A stretch of 64,000 nt of DNA from Caballeronia humi (GTDB lineage: Bacteria > Pseudomonadota > Gammaproteobacteria > Burkholderiales > Burkholderiaceae), in assembly GCF_001544475.1 (NCBI RefSeq), contig NZ_FCNW02000018.1:1-64000 (forward strand), written 5' to 3'. A program made the translations under genes and the position numbers. The notes under the pieces were generated by a model. The model ran no database searches. It had not been told where the DNA came from and was given only the letters and a program-made list of their open reading frames with translations. Each line of letters begins with the position of its first letter. Position 1 is the stretch's first letter. This document shows, piece after piece, positions 41,433 to 50,730 of the stretch.

Positions 41433-41807
41433 ATGCGTATTACCGTCAAGCTCGATGCATTCGAGCGAGTCGATTCCGCTGCATTCGCCATCCTGTGGCT
41501 GGACAAGGAGACACGTCGCTGGTCACGCGAGGGACACCAAAGCGTCGATTTGCCGGACTGGGGCGGCCTGCAGGCGCGTCCCGACGGCACGCTGATCTGC
41601 GACCCGCATGCCGAGTCGCCGCTGTGCGTGCTGGAACACCTCGATTTCGATGCCGTCGGCGGATGCGTCGAAGGACAGGCCGGGCGCGCGCTGTGGTACA
41701 TCGATGCGTCGCGCGAACCGGCGGCCGGACGCTGGCATGTGCAGTGCATCGACCGTGAACGCATCACGGCCGAGCACGGCGTCTTCGCCGGCGACGAAGA
41801 CGCCTAG
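41433..41807 (+). CDS. DUF3564-type hypothetical protein
   Basis: 124-residue soluble protein (M-R-I-T-V-K-L-D start, A-I-L-W-L-D-K-E-T-R-R-W-S-R-E-G-H, L-W-Y-I-D). It matches the small DUF3564 family, which I know mainly from Burkholderiaceae. TGGAGGT sits 6 bases before the ATG. Function unknown; the stop is 13 bp from that of the convergent membrane protein. Confidence 0.8.
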   Translation: MRITVKLDAFERVDSAAFAILWLDKETRRWSREGHQSVDLPDWGGLQARPDGTLICDPHAESPLCVLEHLDFDAVGGCVEGQAGRALWYIDASREPAAGRWHVQCIDRERITAEHGVFAGDEDA

Positions 41808-41820
41808 AGAAACACTTCGC

Positions 41821-42012
41821 TCATGGTCCGTCGCTTGGCAGCGGCATCAGGAGCACGACGAAGGTCGTCACGCCTGTGACGATCGCGAGGACGCCGTAGA
41901 GCATCACGGCGTCCTGGTCGAAGAGCATGCCGCGCAACGCGGTGGAGATGCCCACGAGCGCAACGAAGACGGCCACCGCCGCCAGTACGATCCGCGATTC
42001 ACCCCTGACCAT
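41821..42012 (-). CDS. Small two-helix membrane protein
   Basis: 63-residue protein with two hydrophobic segments (about residues 7-27 and 37-57) and short charged ends. Its start at 42012 lies inside the 3' end of the HPF-like gene (14-base overlap), so translation is probably coupled. Family not recognised. Confidence 0.65.
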   Translation of the reverse strand: MVRGESRIVLAAVAVFVALVGISTALRGMLFDQDAVMLYGVLAIVTGVTTFVVLLMPLPSDGP

Positions 42013-42304
42013 GGCTTTTCTCCATCTCGCGCACGGCCGCGTCGAACGCGACGTGCAAAGCAGCGCGCGCGTCTTCATCGACGCTGTGCGGCATCGGGAT
42101 CAGCTCGTGCGCGCGCGTGATCAGATCGAGCCGCGCGTCGAAGCGATCCGCCCTCGAAGCCGAGCGCATCAGTTCCACCGCGACATGGCAGCCCGCAAGG
42201 CGTCCGGCAAAGCGCTGCACGCGCGCGAGTTCTCCGGCCGCCGCGGCCTCGATGTCCGCCGAACCAGCGAATCCGCGATACGCGATCTGCATGCCGACTT
42301 CCAT
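41999..42304 (-). CDS. HPF/RaiA-like ribosome-associated protein
   Basis: 101-residue protein (or 97 from the ATG at 42292) with the pattern of short hibernation-promoting factors: M-Q-I-A-Y-R-G-F start strand, a central H-V-A-V-E-L strand, and C-terminal helix D-A-R-A-A-L-H-V-A-F-D-A-A-V-R-E-M-E-K. HPF proteins dimerise or inactivate 70S ribosomes in stationary phase. It is divergent, and fewer of the basic rRNA-contact residues are kept than in classic HPF. Overlaps the downstream membrane-protein gene. Confidence 0.72.
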   Translation of the reverse strand: MEVGMQIAYRGFAGSADIEAAAAGELARVQRFAGRLAGCHVAVELMRSASRADRFDARLDLITRAHELIPMPHSVDEDARAALHVAFDAAVREMEKSHGQG

Positions 42305-42565
42305 GACGCCGCCCTTGCACGCTCATCCCTCTTTCTATTTTTGTAGTCCCGATGCGCGCATGCGTTGACCTGCGTCAAGGTCTGCAAAAGCGTCCACACA
42401 AGCGTCCGAAAGGCTTGCCAAAGGCATGCCTGCTCTGGTGTTTTCCCTTGGCTCTGCGCGCGTGCGTTGTTGGTAGTATCAGTTGCCGGCATCGTTGCGG
42501 GAACGAACGCGCACGCGGCTGGCGCCCCACGCGCCGCACCGACTCGCAGACCACGGGAGACACGA

Positions 42566-42991
42566 ATGAATCAATCAAAATACAGTGATCCGTTTAGCCA
42601 GTTCGCCGCGATGTTCCAGCAGTACAAGCTGCCGGGATTCGACGTCTCGGCGATCCTGGAGGCGCGCCGCAGGGACGTCGAGGCGCTCGCCGCGACGAAC
42701 CAGGTCGCGTTCGGCGGCATGCAGGCGTTGCGCGACAAGCAGCTGGAAATCCTGCGCCGGACGCTGAGCGAACTCGAAGCGATCGCGACGCAATTCGAGG
42801 CGTCGTCGAGCAAGCCGCCTTTCAACGCGACCGAACTCGTGCAACGCGCGCTGCGCGACGGTCTCGCCGACATGCAGGACATCGCGCGCACCACCCAGCA
42901 GACTCAGGCGGAAGCCTACGCGCTCGTCTCGAAGCGCATGGAAGAAGCGCTGAAGGAGCTGAAAGCATCGGTGAACCGGCCTCAGACCTAG
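42566..42991 (+). CDS. Phasin family protein
   Basis: 141-residue amphipathic helical protein of the phasin family that coats PHA granules: F-x-Q-F-A-A-M-F-Q-Q-Y-K-L-P-G near the N-terminus, A-L-A-A-T-N-Q-V-A-F-G-G-M-Q-A-L and helical heptads to the end. GGGAGA precedes the ATG at 42566. The methyltransferase gene follows 51 bp downstream on the same strand. Confidence 0.88.
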   Translation: MNQSKYSDPFSQFAAMFQQYKLPGFDVSAILEARRRDVEALAATNQVAFGGMQALRDKQLEILRRTLSELEAIATQFEASSSKPPFNATELVQRALRDGLADMQDIARTTQQTQAEAYALVSKRMEEALKELKASVNRPQT

Positions 42992-43042
42992 CCAGAGCTC
43001 GGGTCCGGGGCCGCGCGCCATGCGGCCAAGCAGAGGTTTTCG

Positions 43043-43855
43043 ATGGCATACGACGATTTCACCGCGTTCGAACACCGTGGCTGGGAGCATCTGGTCCAGC
43101 CCTACGAAAACTACTTCGTCAGGCTGACCGCGCAGTCGCACGGCGCGCTGCTCGATGCGCTCGGCGTCGGCGACGCGAGCCGCCTGCTCGACGTTGCGAC
43201 CGGCCCCGGCACGCTCGCGGCGGCGGCCGTCGAGCGCGGCGCGACGGTATCGGGCATCGATTTCTCGGCGGCGATGATCGCCCACGCGCGGCAGACCTAT
43301 CCGGAAGTCGAGTTTCAGGTCGCGAGCGCCGACAAACTCCCCTTCAACGACGAAAGCTTCGATGCGGTCGGCATCGCCTTCGGCATGCTGCATTTCCCGG
43401 ACCCCGAAGCCGCGCTCGCCGAGGCGTTCCGCGTGCTGCGCAAGGGCGGGCGCGTCGCGTTCACGGTGTGGGCGGCGCCAGAAAAGGCGATCGGCTTCCA
43501 GATGGTGCTGAAAGCCGTGGAGATGCACGGCCGGATGGACGTCGCGCTGCCGGCCGGGCCGCCGTTCTTCCGCTTCAGCGACCCTGACGAATCGAAAAGT
43601 GTGCTCACCGAAGCAGGGTTCGCCGATCCGCAAGTGATCGAAGTCGAGCAGACGTGGCACATCGCGCCGCCCGAGACGCCGTTTCACAGCCTGCTGCGCG
43701 GCGGCGTGCGCATGAGCGCGCTGCTCAACGCGCAGGAGCCGCCCGCGCTTCTGAAAATCGAAAGGGAAGTGAAGGCGAGCGCCGCCCGCTACATGCAGAA
43801 CGGTCAATTGCTCGTGCCGATGCCTTGCGTGCTCGCGTCGGCGGTCAAGCGCTGA
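43043..43855 (+). CDS. Class I SAM-dependent methyltransferase
   Basis: 270-residue methyltransferase: motif I L-L-D-V-A-T-G-P-G-T near residue 50, I-D-F-S-A-A-M-I at the second strand, A-D-K-L-P-F and F-G-M-L-H-F-P-D at motifs II-III. It belongs to the UbiE/small-molecule methyltransferase group; the substrate cannot be told from sequence. Its 3' end overlaps the convergent hybrid kinase gene by 11 bp. Confidence 0.88.
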   Translation: MAYDDFTAFEHRGWEHLVQPYENYFVRLTAQSHGALLDALGVGDASRLLDVATGPGTLAAAAVERGATVSGIDFSAAMIAHARQTYPEVEFQVASADKLPFNDESFDAVGIAFGMLHFPDPEAALAEAFRVLRKGGRVAFTVWAAPEKAIGFQMVLKAVEMHGRMDVALPAGPPFFRFSDPDESKSVLTEAGFADPQVIEVEQTWHIAPPETPFHSLLRGGVRMSALLNAQEPPALLKIEREVKASAARYMQNGQLLVPMPCVLASAVKR

Positions 43856-46379
43856 CGTCGCTGTCGGTGTGGCCCGTCAGTTCGCTTTGCAGCACCGCAA
43901 AATCGACGGGTTTTTGCAGCACGCGCACACCCGGAATCGGCTCGCCGATCACCGCGCTGTTGCCGTAGCCGGACACGAGCAGCACACGGATCGCCGGACG
44001 CGACTGCCGCACGTCGCGCGCGAGTTCGGCGCCCGACATGCCGGGCAGCGTCAGGTCGGTGAGCAAGATGTCGAAACTGCCGGCGGAAAGCACCTCCAGC
44101 GCCTCCTCCGCGCTCGCCACCGCCGTGCATTCCAGACCGAGGATCGTGAGCAGGTCGTGCATCGCTTCGCGCGAGTCGGCATCGTCTTCGACCAGCAAGA
44201 CCGAGCGCTGCCCCGCCGCGCGCGGCATCTCTTTCGACGGCGGATTCCCGGCGCGTCGAGCGCGGTTCTTTTCGAGCGCCGCGCGAATCTTCCGGGCCAG
44301 ATCGTCCCGCCGGTACGGCTTGTTGAGCAGACTCACGCCCCGATCGAGCTTGCCCTGGTGAAAGATCACGTCGCGCGTATAGCCCGACGTGAAGAGCACC
44401 GCGATCGGCGGCGAACACGCGGCCGCGCGCCGCGCCAGCTCGGCGCTCTTCACCTCGCCGGGCATCACGACGTCGGTAAACAGCAGGTCGATGTCGAGCC
44501 CGCTTTCGATCAGCTTCAGCGCCGCGTCGCCGTCGGGCGCCTTCAGCACTTCGTAGCCGAGCTCCGTCAGCATCTCGACGGCGGCGAGCCGCACGTCGGC
44601 ATCGTCCTCGACGACGAGAATCGTCTCGTGCGCGCCGAGCGGCACGCCGCCCGTATCGGCGGTTTCGGGCGTTTCCGCCTCGTCGCAGCGCGGAAAGCAG
44701 AGGTGCACGGTCGTGCCGCGCCCCGGTTCGCTCTCGATCGACGCATGCCCGCCGCTCTGCTTCGCGAAGCCGAACACCATGCTCAGGCCGAGGCCCGTGC
44801 CGCGTCCGTCGGGCTTGGTGGTGAAAAACGGCTCGAACGCATGTTCGAGGACCTCAGGCGGCATGCCAGCGCCGGTATCGGTGACAGAAAAACACAGGTA
44901 GTCGCCACGCGCGAGCTCGGGCGTCTCGCGCCACTCGCCCGCCCCCACGACGACGTTGCGCGCCGTCAACGTGAGCGTGCCTTCTCCGTGCATCGCGTCG
45001 CGCGCGTTGATCGCAAGATTGAGGAGCGCGTTTTCGAGCTGGTTCTTGTCGACGAGCACGTTCCACGGCTTCTCGCCGAGGCTCGTCCGGACGGCAACGG
45101 TCTCGCCGAGCACGCGGTGCAGCATCTCCTTCATTCCGGCGAGCAGACGCGCCGGACTCACTACCGCCGGCGACAGCGGCTGGCGCCGCGCGAACGCCAG
45201 CAGTTGCGCGGCAAGGCGCGCGCCGCGCTGCACGGCATCCGTCGCGGCGGAGATGCGGCGCTGCGCGGCCGCGTCGCTGCCCGCGCTCGTCGCGAGCATC
45301 TGAAGATTGCCGCCGATCACTTGCAGGACGTTGTTGAAGTCGTGCGCGACGCCGCCCGTCAGGCTGCCGATCGCCTCCATCTTCTGCGCCTGGCGCAACT
45401 GGGCCTCGGCGGCGGTGCGCGCGGCGACCGCATCGGCGACGCGCTGCTCCAGCGTGCTCGTGAGCTGGCGCAGCGCTTCCTCGGCGATCTTGCGCTCGTG
45501 GATGTCGATCAAAACGCCGGGGAAGCGCAGCGGCGCGCCCGTCGCGTCGAGCTGGCAGCGGCCGTTGGCCTGCACCCAGCCGTAGCTGCCGTCCGGGCGG
45601 CGGATGCGGAATTCGATGTTGAACGGCTGGTTCGACTGCAGCATTTCGCCCGCGAGATGACCGATGCGGTCGCGGTCGTCGGGATGGACCGTGCGTTGCG
45701 CGACTTCGCGGGGCAGGCCGTGGGAGGCGGCGTCGGCATCGACGGAAAAGGTGCGCGCGAAGCGTTCGTCGCCGCGGATCGTGTCGGTCGCGACGTCCCA
45801 CACCCAGGTGCCGAGCACGGCACCCGTGTTGAGTGCGAGTTGCAGGCGCTCGTTAGTCGCGCGAAACGCCGCCTCCGCCGACTCGCGATGGCGCTCGGAA
45901 AGCACGCGACCGGTTGTCTCCACGACGATCGACAGCACGCCGGCGGGCGCGCCGTGGTCGTCGGCGACGGGGCTGTAGTACAAATCGAGCCACACGTTCT
46001 CGGGCCGGCCGTTGCGCAGCAGCACGAGCTCCTTGTCGTGGTAGGAGAGCGTGGCGCCGCTGAGACACGTGTCCATCACCTGCCGGTTGAAGGCCGCGAC
46101 CTCCGGCCAGCCGAATTCGACCGGCGAGCCGAGCAGATACGGGTGGCGCCCGCCCGCGAATTCCGCATAGGCGTCGTTGTAGATCATGTAGCCCTGGCGA
46201 CCCCAGAGCATGACGAGCGGCACCGGCGACGCCAGCAGAAGCTGCACGGCGGCGGCGAGGCTGCGCGTCCAGGCATCGATCGGTCCCAGCTCGGTCAGCG
46301 ACCAGTCGAACGCCTTGATGCGTCCGGCCATCTCGCCTTTCCACCCCGGGCAGCCGTGGTCTTCCGTCAAGAAGGGCAT
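43845..46379 (-). CDS. PAS-containing hybrid histidine kinase with two receiver domains
   Basis: 844-residue soluble kinase, no membrane segment. The N-terminal region (20-150) is a PAS-like domain; a second PAS with PAC segment lies at about 180-310. A coiled-coil leads to the HisKA-type H-box (G-G-V-A-H-D-F-N-N-V-L-Q), then an HATPase (N-L-A-I-N-A-R-D-A-M, D-T-G-A-G-M, G-T-G-L-G-L-S-M-V), and two receiver domains (acceptors in L-L-F-T-D-V-V-M-P and I-L-L-T-D-L-T-L-P). The H-D-F-N-N box is typical of HWE/HisKA hybrid kinases. The ATG at 46379 has GGAG eight bases upstream; one at 46397 is also in frame. Confidence 0.9.
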   Translation of the reverse strand: MPFLTEDHGCPGWKGEMAGRIKAFDWSLTELGPIDAWTRSLAAAVQLLLASPVPLVMLWGRQGYMIYNDAYAEFAGGRHPYLLGSPVEFGWPEVAAFNRQVMDTCLSGATLSYHDKELVLLRNGRPENVWLDLYYSPVADDHGAPAGVLSIVVETTGRVLSERHRESAEAAFRATNERLQLALNTGAVLGTWVWDVATDTIRGDERFARTFSVDADAASHGLPREVAQRTVHPDDRDRIGHLAGEMLQSNQPFNIEFRIRRPDGSYGWVQANGRCQLDATGAPLRFPGVLIDIHERKIAEEALRQLTSTLEQRVADAVAARTAAEAQLRQAQKMEAIGSLTGGVAHDFNNVLQVIGGNLQMLATSAGSDAAAQRRISAATDAVQRGARLAAQLLAFARRQPLSPAVVSPARLLAGMKEMLHRVLGETVAVRTSLGEKPWNVLVDKNQLENALLNLAINARDAMHGEGTLTLTARNVVVGAGEWRETPELARGDYLCFSVTDTGAGMPPEVLEHAFEPFFTTKPDGRGTGLGLSMVFGFAKQSGGHASIESEPGRGTTVHLCFPRCDEAETPETADTGGVPLGAHETILVVEDDADVRLAAVEMLTELGYEVLKAPDGDAALKLIESGLDIDLLFTDVVMPGEVKSAELARRAAACSPPIAVLFTSGYTRDVIFHQGKLDRGVSLLNKPYRRDDLARKIRAALEKNRARRAGNPPSKEMPRAAGQRSVLLVEDDADSREAMHDLLTILGLECTAVASAEEALEVLSAGSFDILLTDLTLPGMSGAELARDVRQSRPAIRVLLVSGYGNSAVIGEPIPGVRVLQKPVDFAVLQSELTGHTDSDVSA

Positions 46380-46485
46380 GCGGTGTTCTCCGCCCATTCG
46401 GAAGATGGGTCGTATGTTGTGACGTCGTGAAGCGGCCGGTTGCGCCGCGTCTTATCGATTTTAGGTCACGCGGGTTGCAAAGGCT

Positions 46486-48360
46486 TTAGCGCGCCGCCTT
46501 CACGATGATCTGCGCCTGCGTATCGCGCTCTATCTTCTTCAAAAGTGCGAGCGTCGCCTCGAAATCGGCTGGCGAGCACACCTGCTTGCCGAAATCCGCA
46601 CTCAGGCGCCGCGTCACCTGGATCACGTTGCTCGCCGGATCGAACACGTAGCGCGAGCGAAATGCGAAGAAGCGGCCCTCGATCGTCGCGCCGTCCGGGA
46701 CTTCCACGACGCGCACGTCCTTCGGCAAGGCAATCTGCGAGACCTCGTCGAACTCGCCGCCGACGCACACGAACGGCTGCGTGCGCGTACGCTCGGAAAG
46801 CCAGTTGCGCACCTGCGTCGCGATGCCTCCGGAGAGGCTCGTCAGCGCCGGCAGCGCCGTGGTGCCGGTCGGCCAGACGACGTCGTCGAGCGTGCCGGCG
46901 AGCGTCGTCATGAACGGGCCGGTGGTGGCGTCGACGTCGCTCGTCGTGAGGCTCGCGCTGCCGCGCAGGCCGGTGGCGCGCAAGCGCTCGACGGCGAGCG
47001 CGTCGCGCCGCTGCGTGCTCGTCGAGCGCAGGTTCGAGCGCTCCATCTCCGCGATCCAGCCCGCGTCACGCACCCAGTACGACAGCGCCGCGCCGCCGTT
47101 CGCCGCGACGTCGATCGCCAGGCGCGCGTCGCGGCCGAGCGGCTGCACGGCGGGCGTGCGCGCGAGCGTGCCGGAATCGACGAGGAGCGTCGGGCGGTCC
47201 ATGTCGATTGGCGGCAGATAGCCGAACTCGACGCTTGCCGCCGTCGAATCCGCGTAGAGCTGCAAATCAGGCAGCCAGGTGATGACGTGATTGATCGCGC
47301 CCGATCCGTAGCCGGGCACGGCCGGCAGCGTATAGACGGCGCCGAGGCCGATCAGCGCCGCTTCGCTGCGGATGCCGACCGCCGCGAGCAGCGCGCCGAA
47401 CAACGCGACGTGGTCCTTGCAGTCGCCGTAGCGGTTCGCGAGGACATCCGTCGCGCGATGCGGCACGGCAGGACTCTGGCCGATGAAGAGCGCCACGTAG
47501 CGGATATTGCGGCGCACCCAGTCGTAGAGCGTCTTGGCTTTGGCGCGATCGTCGGCGTCGTTTTGCGTGAGCATGCGCGCGAGATCGCGGATGGCGGGAG
47601 CGTCGGCGGTCGGATCGGCGGCGGGTTCGCGATAGCTCGCGGCAAAGGTCGCGTAATCGGGAAAAGTGGAGACCATCAGGCGGTCGCCGTACTGCACGTA
47701 GCCGACCGAGCCGTTCTCGATGCGCTCGACGCGCTCGCTGCTGTAGTTGAATTCGTAGCGCGTGCGGCCGTTCTCCGTCACGGGCGGCGACGCCACGTAG
47801 CCGCGCGCATCGGCGTAGAGCGTCTTGCCGGCCGGCAGGTCGAAGATCAGCTTCTGGCTTTGCACCGGGCGCCGTCCCGGTTCGACGAAGTAGTTGAACT
47901 GGCCGGCGACGACGGGCGTCGACTGGCTTTTATGAAACCGCAGATACACACTCGACCCGGTGCCGACGCCCGGAAAGATTACGGCGCGCAGCTTCGCGTC
48001 CTGAAAAGTGGGTGCGCCCGCCGAGCGCGGCTCCTGGATGTCGCGGATCTGGTCGGGCATCACCGCGTGACGCACGCCGTTCATGTCGATCGCGTAGGCA
48101 TCGACGATGTCGACCTTCGACACGCTTTTGTCGAACCACACGTAACGCTGCGCGATTTCATCGATGCCTGCAGGCGTGTTCGCGCGCAGGACCGTCGCGT
48201 CGTCTTCGACGACCGAGCCGTCCTCCGCGACGACGAAGAGGTGCACGTCGCTCACGACCGTCGATGGCTCGTCGGTTGCCCAGGCGGGCGCGGCGACGCC
48301 TGCCGCCAGCAGGCAGGCGACGCCGAGACGGCGCATGACATTGATCGATCGGTGACGCAT
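46486..48360 (-). CDS. DUF3857 / transglutaminase-like exported protein
   Basis: 624-residue protein with a signal peptide (residues 1-28, A-W-A). DUF3857 occupies the N-terminal part to about 230. A transglutaminase-like domain follows with a full catalytic set: C in Y-G-D-C-K-D-H, H in I-N-H-V-I-T-W and D in Y-A-D-S-T. A DUF2569/C-terminal beta-rich tail ends the protein. Likely periplasmic cysteine-type transglutaminase or protease fold enzyme; the substrate is unknown. Confidence 0.87.
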   Translation of the reverse strand: MRHRSINVMRRLGVACLLAAGVAAPAWATDEPSTVVSDVHLFVVAEDGSVVEDDATVLRANTPAGIDEIAQRYVWFDKSVSKVDIVDAYAIDMNGVRHAVMPDQIRDIQEPRSAGAPTFQDAKLRAVIFPGVGTGSSVYLRFHKSQSTPVVAGQFNYFVEPGRRPVQSQKLIFDLPAGKTLYADARGYVASPPVTENGRTRYEFNYSSERVERIENGSVGYVQYGDRLMVSTFPDYATFAASYREPAADPTADAPAIRDLARMLTQNDADDRAKAKTLYDWVRRNIRYVALFIGQSPAVPHRATDVLANRYGDCKDHVALFGALLAAVGIRSEAALIGLGAVYTLPAVPGYGSGAINHVITWLPDLQLYADSTAASVEFGYLPPIDMDRPTLLVDSGTLARTPAVQPLGRDARLAIDVAANGGAALSYWVRDAGWIAEMERSNLRSTSTQRRDALAVERLRATGLRGSASLTTSDVDATTGPFMTTLAGTLDDVVWPTGTTALPALTSLSGGIATQVRNWLSERTRTQPFVCVGGEFDEVSQIALPKDVRVVEVPDGATIEGRFFAFRSRYVFDPASNVIQVTRRLSADFGKQVCSPADFEATLALLKKIERDTQAQIIVKAAR

Positions 48361-48445
48361 GACCCGCTGCCCCTCGCGCCACGCGCATGGTGATAACAGG
48401 TCATCGTACCGTAGTTTCAGGCCCCGGCGGACCGGCGCGGCGGCT

Positions 48446-49396
48446 TCAGTTCATCAGGCTGCGCCGCATGATCGGCGCGAGCGCCGAGCCGATGCGGTCC
48501 GCCTGCCGTTCGTCGACGAGTCGCGCCAGCAGCTTCGCGAAGCGCGGCTCCTCGACACCCGAGACGATGTACTGCCAGCGGTAGGCGTCGAGCAAACCGG
48601 CACCGATGGCGGCGGCTTGTTGCGCCGTGAACGTGCGGCCGCATTGCGCGTGGAAGTAATCGGCATCGGCTTGGGCCTGCATCTGCAGCATGCCGTCGAC
48701 GCCCGCCACCAGCGCGATGAGATCGTCCACGGCGGCGTCGCGCGCGGAATAGTCGAGCTTCGCGTGCTCGCGAATCAGCTCCAGTTCATCGATGATCGCG
48801 TGCTGCGATTCCTCTTTCCAGTGAAAGAGAAACACGTCCTTGAAGAGCGGCGAGAGGCTGTCGTCGGTCTCCATGCTTTGACGGTAATGAACCTGCGTGA
48901 AGATTTCGATGTGGCACGTCAGCGCGAGAATCGCCCAGGTGCATTTGCCGAGCACGAACTGCGCGACGTCGTCGGCTTGCGGCAGGAAGCGGTAGCCTTC
49001 GGGCATGCCTTCGGCGGCGAGCAGTTCAATGCGGCGGAAAAGCTCCTGATGCTTCAGCTCTTCGTCGGTAAAGCGCACGACGGCTTCGAGCGCGATCTGG
49101 TCGCCGAGCGCGTGATCGTGGCCGAGTTCGAGCATCTTCGCGCCGATGAAGCGCTCGCAAAGGCGAAACATGTTGGCATACGTGCGGCCCTGAATCTGCG
49201 ACATGAGCCGTTGTTCGGCTGCATTCAGGAACGTGAGGCGATCGACCTGCGAGAGACCGTCCGGGAGAAATTTGTGCGCGAAATCGAAATGGCGTGCGCG
49301 AATGACATCGCGGTCGATATCCCAGCGAATGCGCTTCGACACCGCGATGCAGCTTGCATAGCGTTGAGTTTGCGATTCGGGTTGAACGGCTTGCAT
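48446..49396 (-). CDS. Ferritin-like diiron protein
   Basis: 316-residue mostly helical protein with carboxylate and histidine residues spaced as in diiron oxygenase/ferritin-like proteins: F-T-D-E-E-L-K-H near residue 115, C-H-I-E-I-F-T-Q-V-H-Y near 165, and W-K-E-E-S-Q-H-A-I-I-D-E near 195. I cannot assign it to a named enzyme. It may be an N-oxygenase-like or other O2-activating enzyme. Separate transcription unit; start at 49396 follows GGAGCCAGACC. Confidence 0.7.
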   Translation of the reverse strand: MQAVQPESQTQRYASCIAVSKRIRWDIDRDVIRARHFDFAHKFLPDGLSQVDRLTFLNAAEQRLMSQIQGRTYANMFRLCERFIGAKMLELGHDHALGDQIALEAVVRFTDEELKHQELFRRIELLAAEGMPEGYRFLPQADDVAQFVLGKCTWAILALTCHIEIFTQVHYRQSMETDDSLSPLFKDVFLFHWKEESQHAIIDELELIREHAKLDYSARDAAVDDLIALVAGVDGMLQMQAQADADYFHAQCGRTFTAQQAAAIGAGLLDAYRWQYIVSGVEEPRFAKLLARLVDERQADRIGSALAPIMRRSLMN

Positions 49397-49562
49397 GGTC
49401 TGGCTCCTGTCGGAAAGTGGGTTGCGGATTTGAGCGGGAGCAAGACGAGTGTTGCTTCGCGACCGTTCGAGAATGGATTCTCCGGACGCGGCGGGGGACG
49501 GACATGAGGCGGCGGTCCCGGGCGGAAGCCGGGACGTGCATGCGGAATGCTTCTATATGGGA

Positions 49563-50651
49563 CTAGTGTCCCGGAGGGGCGTCGAAGCCCGCCTTGCGCG
49601 CGAGCACGATCGCCTGTGCACGGCTCTCCACTTCGAGCTTGGCGAAGATGCTGGTGATGTGATTGCGCACGGTCTTCTCGCTGAGCCCGAGGCGTGCGGC
49701 GATCTGCGCATTGTCGCGGCCACCCGCGATCAGCTCGACGATGTCGCGCTCACGCGGCGTGAGCAGCGAAAAAGCCGGATCAGCCGATATCCCCGTCGGC
49801 AGAAACGCACGAAACTCCTCGCGCCAGCGCAGCCACGCAGGCTCGCCATCGAGCAGCAGATGGTTCTCGCTTTCGAGCGGCACGAAGCGCGCACCGGGTA
49901 TCAGTCCCGCGATGAGACGGCTTTCCTCGAACGGCACCCGCGCGTCGCCGCTCGCATGAAGCACGAGCGTTGGACTGCGCACGAGCGGCAGCAAATCCAC
50001 GACATCGATCTCGTTGAAAACGCGCATGATGCGCCCGGCGTTCTGCGGAGAAGTCGAGATGCGTTCGAGTTCGTTGAACCAGCGATGCTGCTCGGCCGTG
50101 CCACCCGGGATAAACTGCGTCGTGAAGAACTGGCGAAACGCGGGATTCGCCTTACCCCAGCCCAGCTCGGCGAGCTTGACGAGCGTCTCGGCCTCCTCGA
50201 CCGATTGCACCGTCATCGTACGCACGAGCTTGCCGCGCGCGTAGCCGCCGTAAAGGATCAGATGGCTCACCCGTTCCGGATGAGCGATCGTATAAGCGAT
50301 CGAAATCGAAGCGCCTTGCGAGATGCCGAGCAGCGCAAAGCGCTCGACGCCGCTCGCATCGACCACGGCTTCGAGATCGCGCAGCCATGCGCTAAAGGAA
50401 ATATCGGCGACGTCGCGGTCGGAGAGACCGCAGCCGCGCTGATCGTAGCGGATCAGCGTGTGACTCCTGCACAACTCGGCGACCAGATGGCTCCAGACGG
50501 GACTACGCAGGTCGAACTCGAGATGACTCAGCCAGTTCGCCGCCTTGACGAGGGGCGGCCCGTTGCCACACGACGCGTACGCGATGCGCACGTTGTCGCC
50601 TCCGGTGCAAAGCCGTATGTGCTGCCTGAGGGTCGCATTGGGCGTGGACAT
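49563..50651 (-). CDS. Alpha/beta-hydrolase fused to a LuxR-type DNA-binding domain
   Basis: 362-residue regulator. Residues ~25-280 are an alpha/beta hydrolase with a complete triad: nucleophile in G-I-S-Q-G-A-S, acid in A-S-G-D-A-R-V-P and histidine in S-E-N-H-L-L-L. Residues ~300-360 form a LuxR helix-turn-helix (L-T-P-R-E-R-D-I-V-E-L-I-A-G-G, A-A-R-L-G-L-S-E-K-T-V-R-N-H). Such fusions are known; the hydrolase domain may sense or process a small-molecule ligand. The ATG at 50651 has GGGAG; a GTG at 50693 would add 14 residues. Confidence 0.88.
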   Translation of the reverse strand: MSTPNATLRQHIRLCTGGDNVRIAYASCGNGPPLVKAANWLSHLEFDLRSPVWSHLVAELCRSHTLIRYDQRGCGLSDRDVADISFSAWLRDLEAVVDASGVERFALLGISQGASISIAYTIAHPERVSHLILYGGYARGKLVRTMTVQSVEEAETLVKLAELGWGKANPAFRQFFTTQFIPGGTAEQHRWFNELERISTSPQNAGRIMRVFNEIDVVDLLPLVRSPTLVLHASGDARVPFEESRLIAGLIPGARFVPLESENHLLLDGEPAWLRWREEFRAFLPTGISADPAFSLLTPRERDIVELIAGGRDNAQIAARLGLSEKTVRNHITSIFAKLEVESRAQAIVLARKAGFDAPPGH

Positions 50652-50730
50652 GGGACTCCCGACACCTTGAATGACGGCAGAATGAATCGACACCTTTCAT
50701 GCAGATTATCACCATCAGGCGCGCATATTC

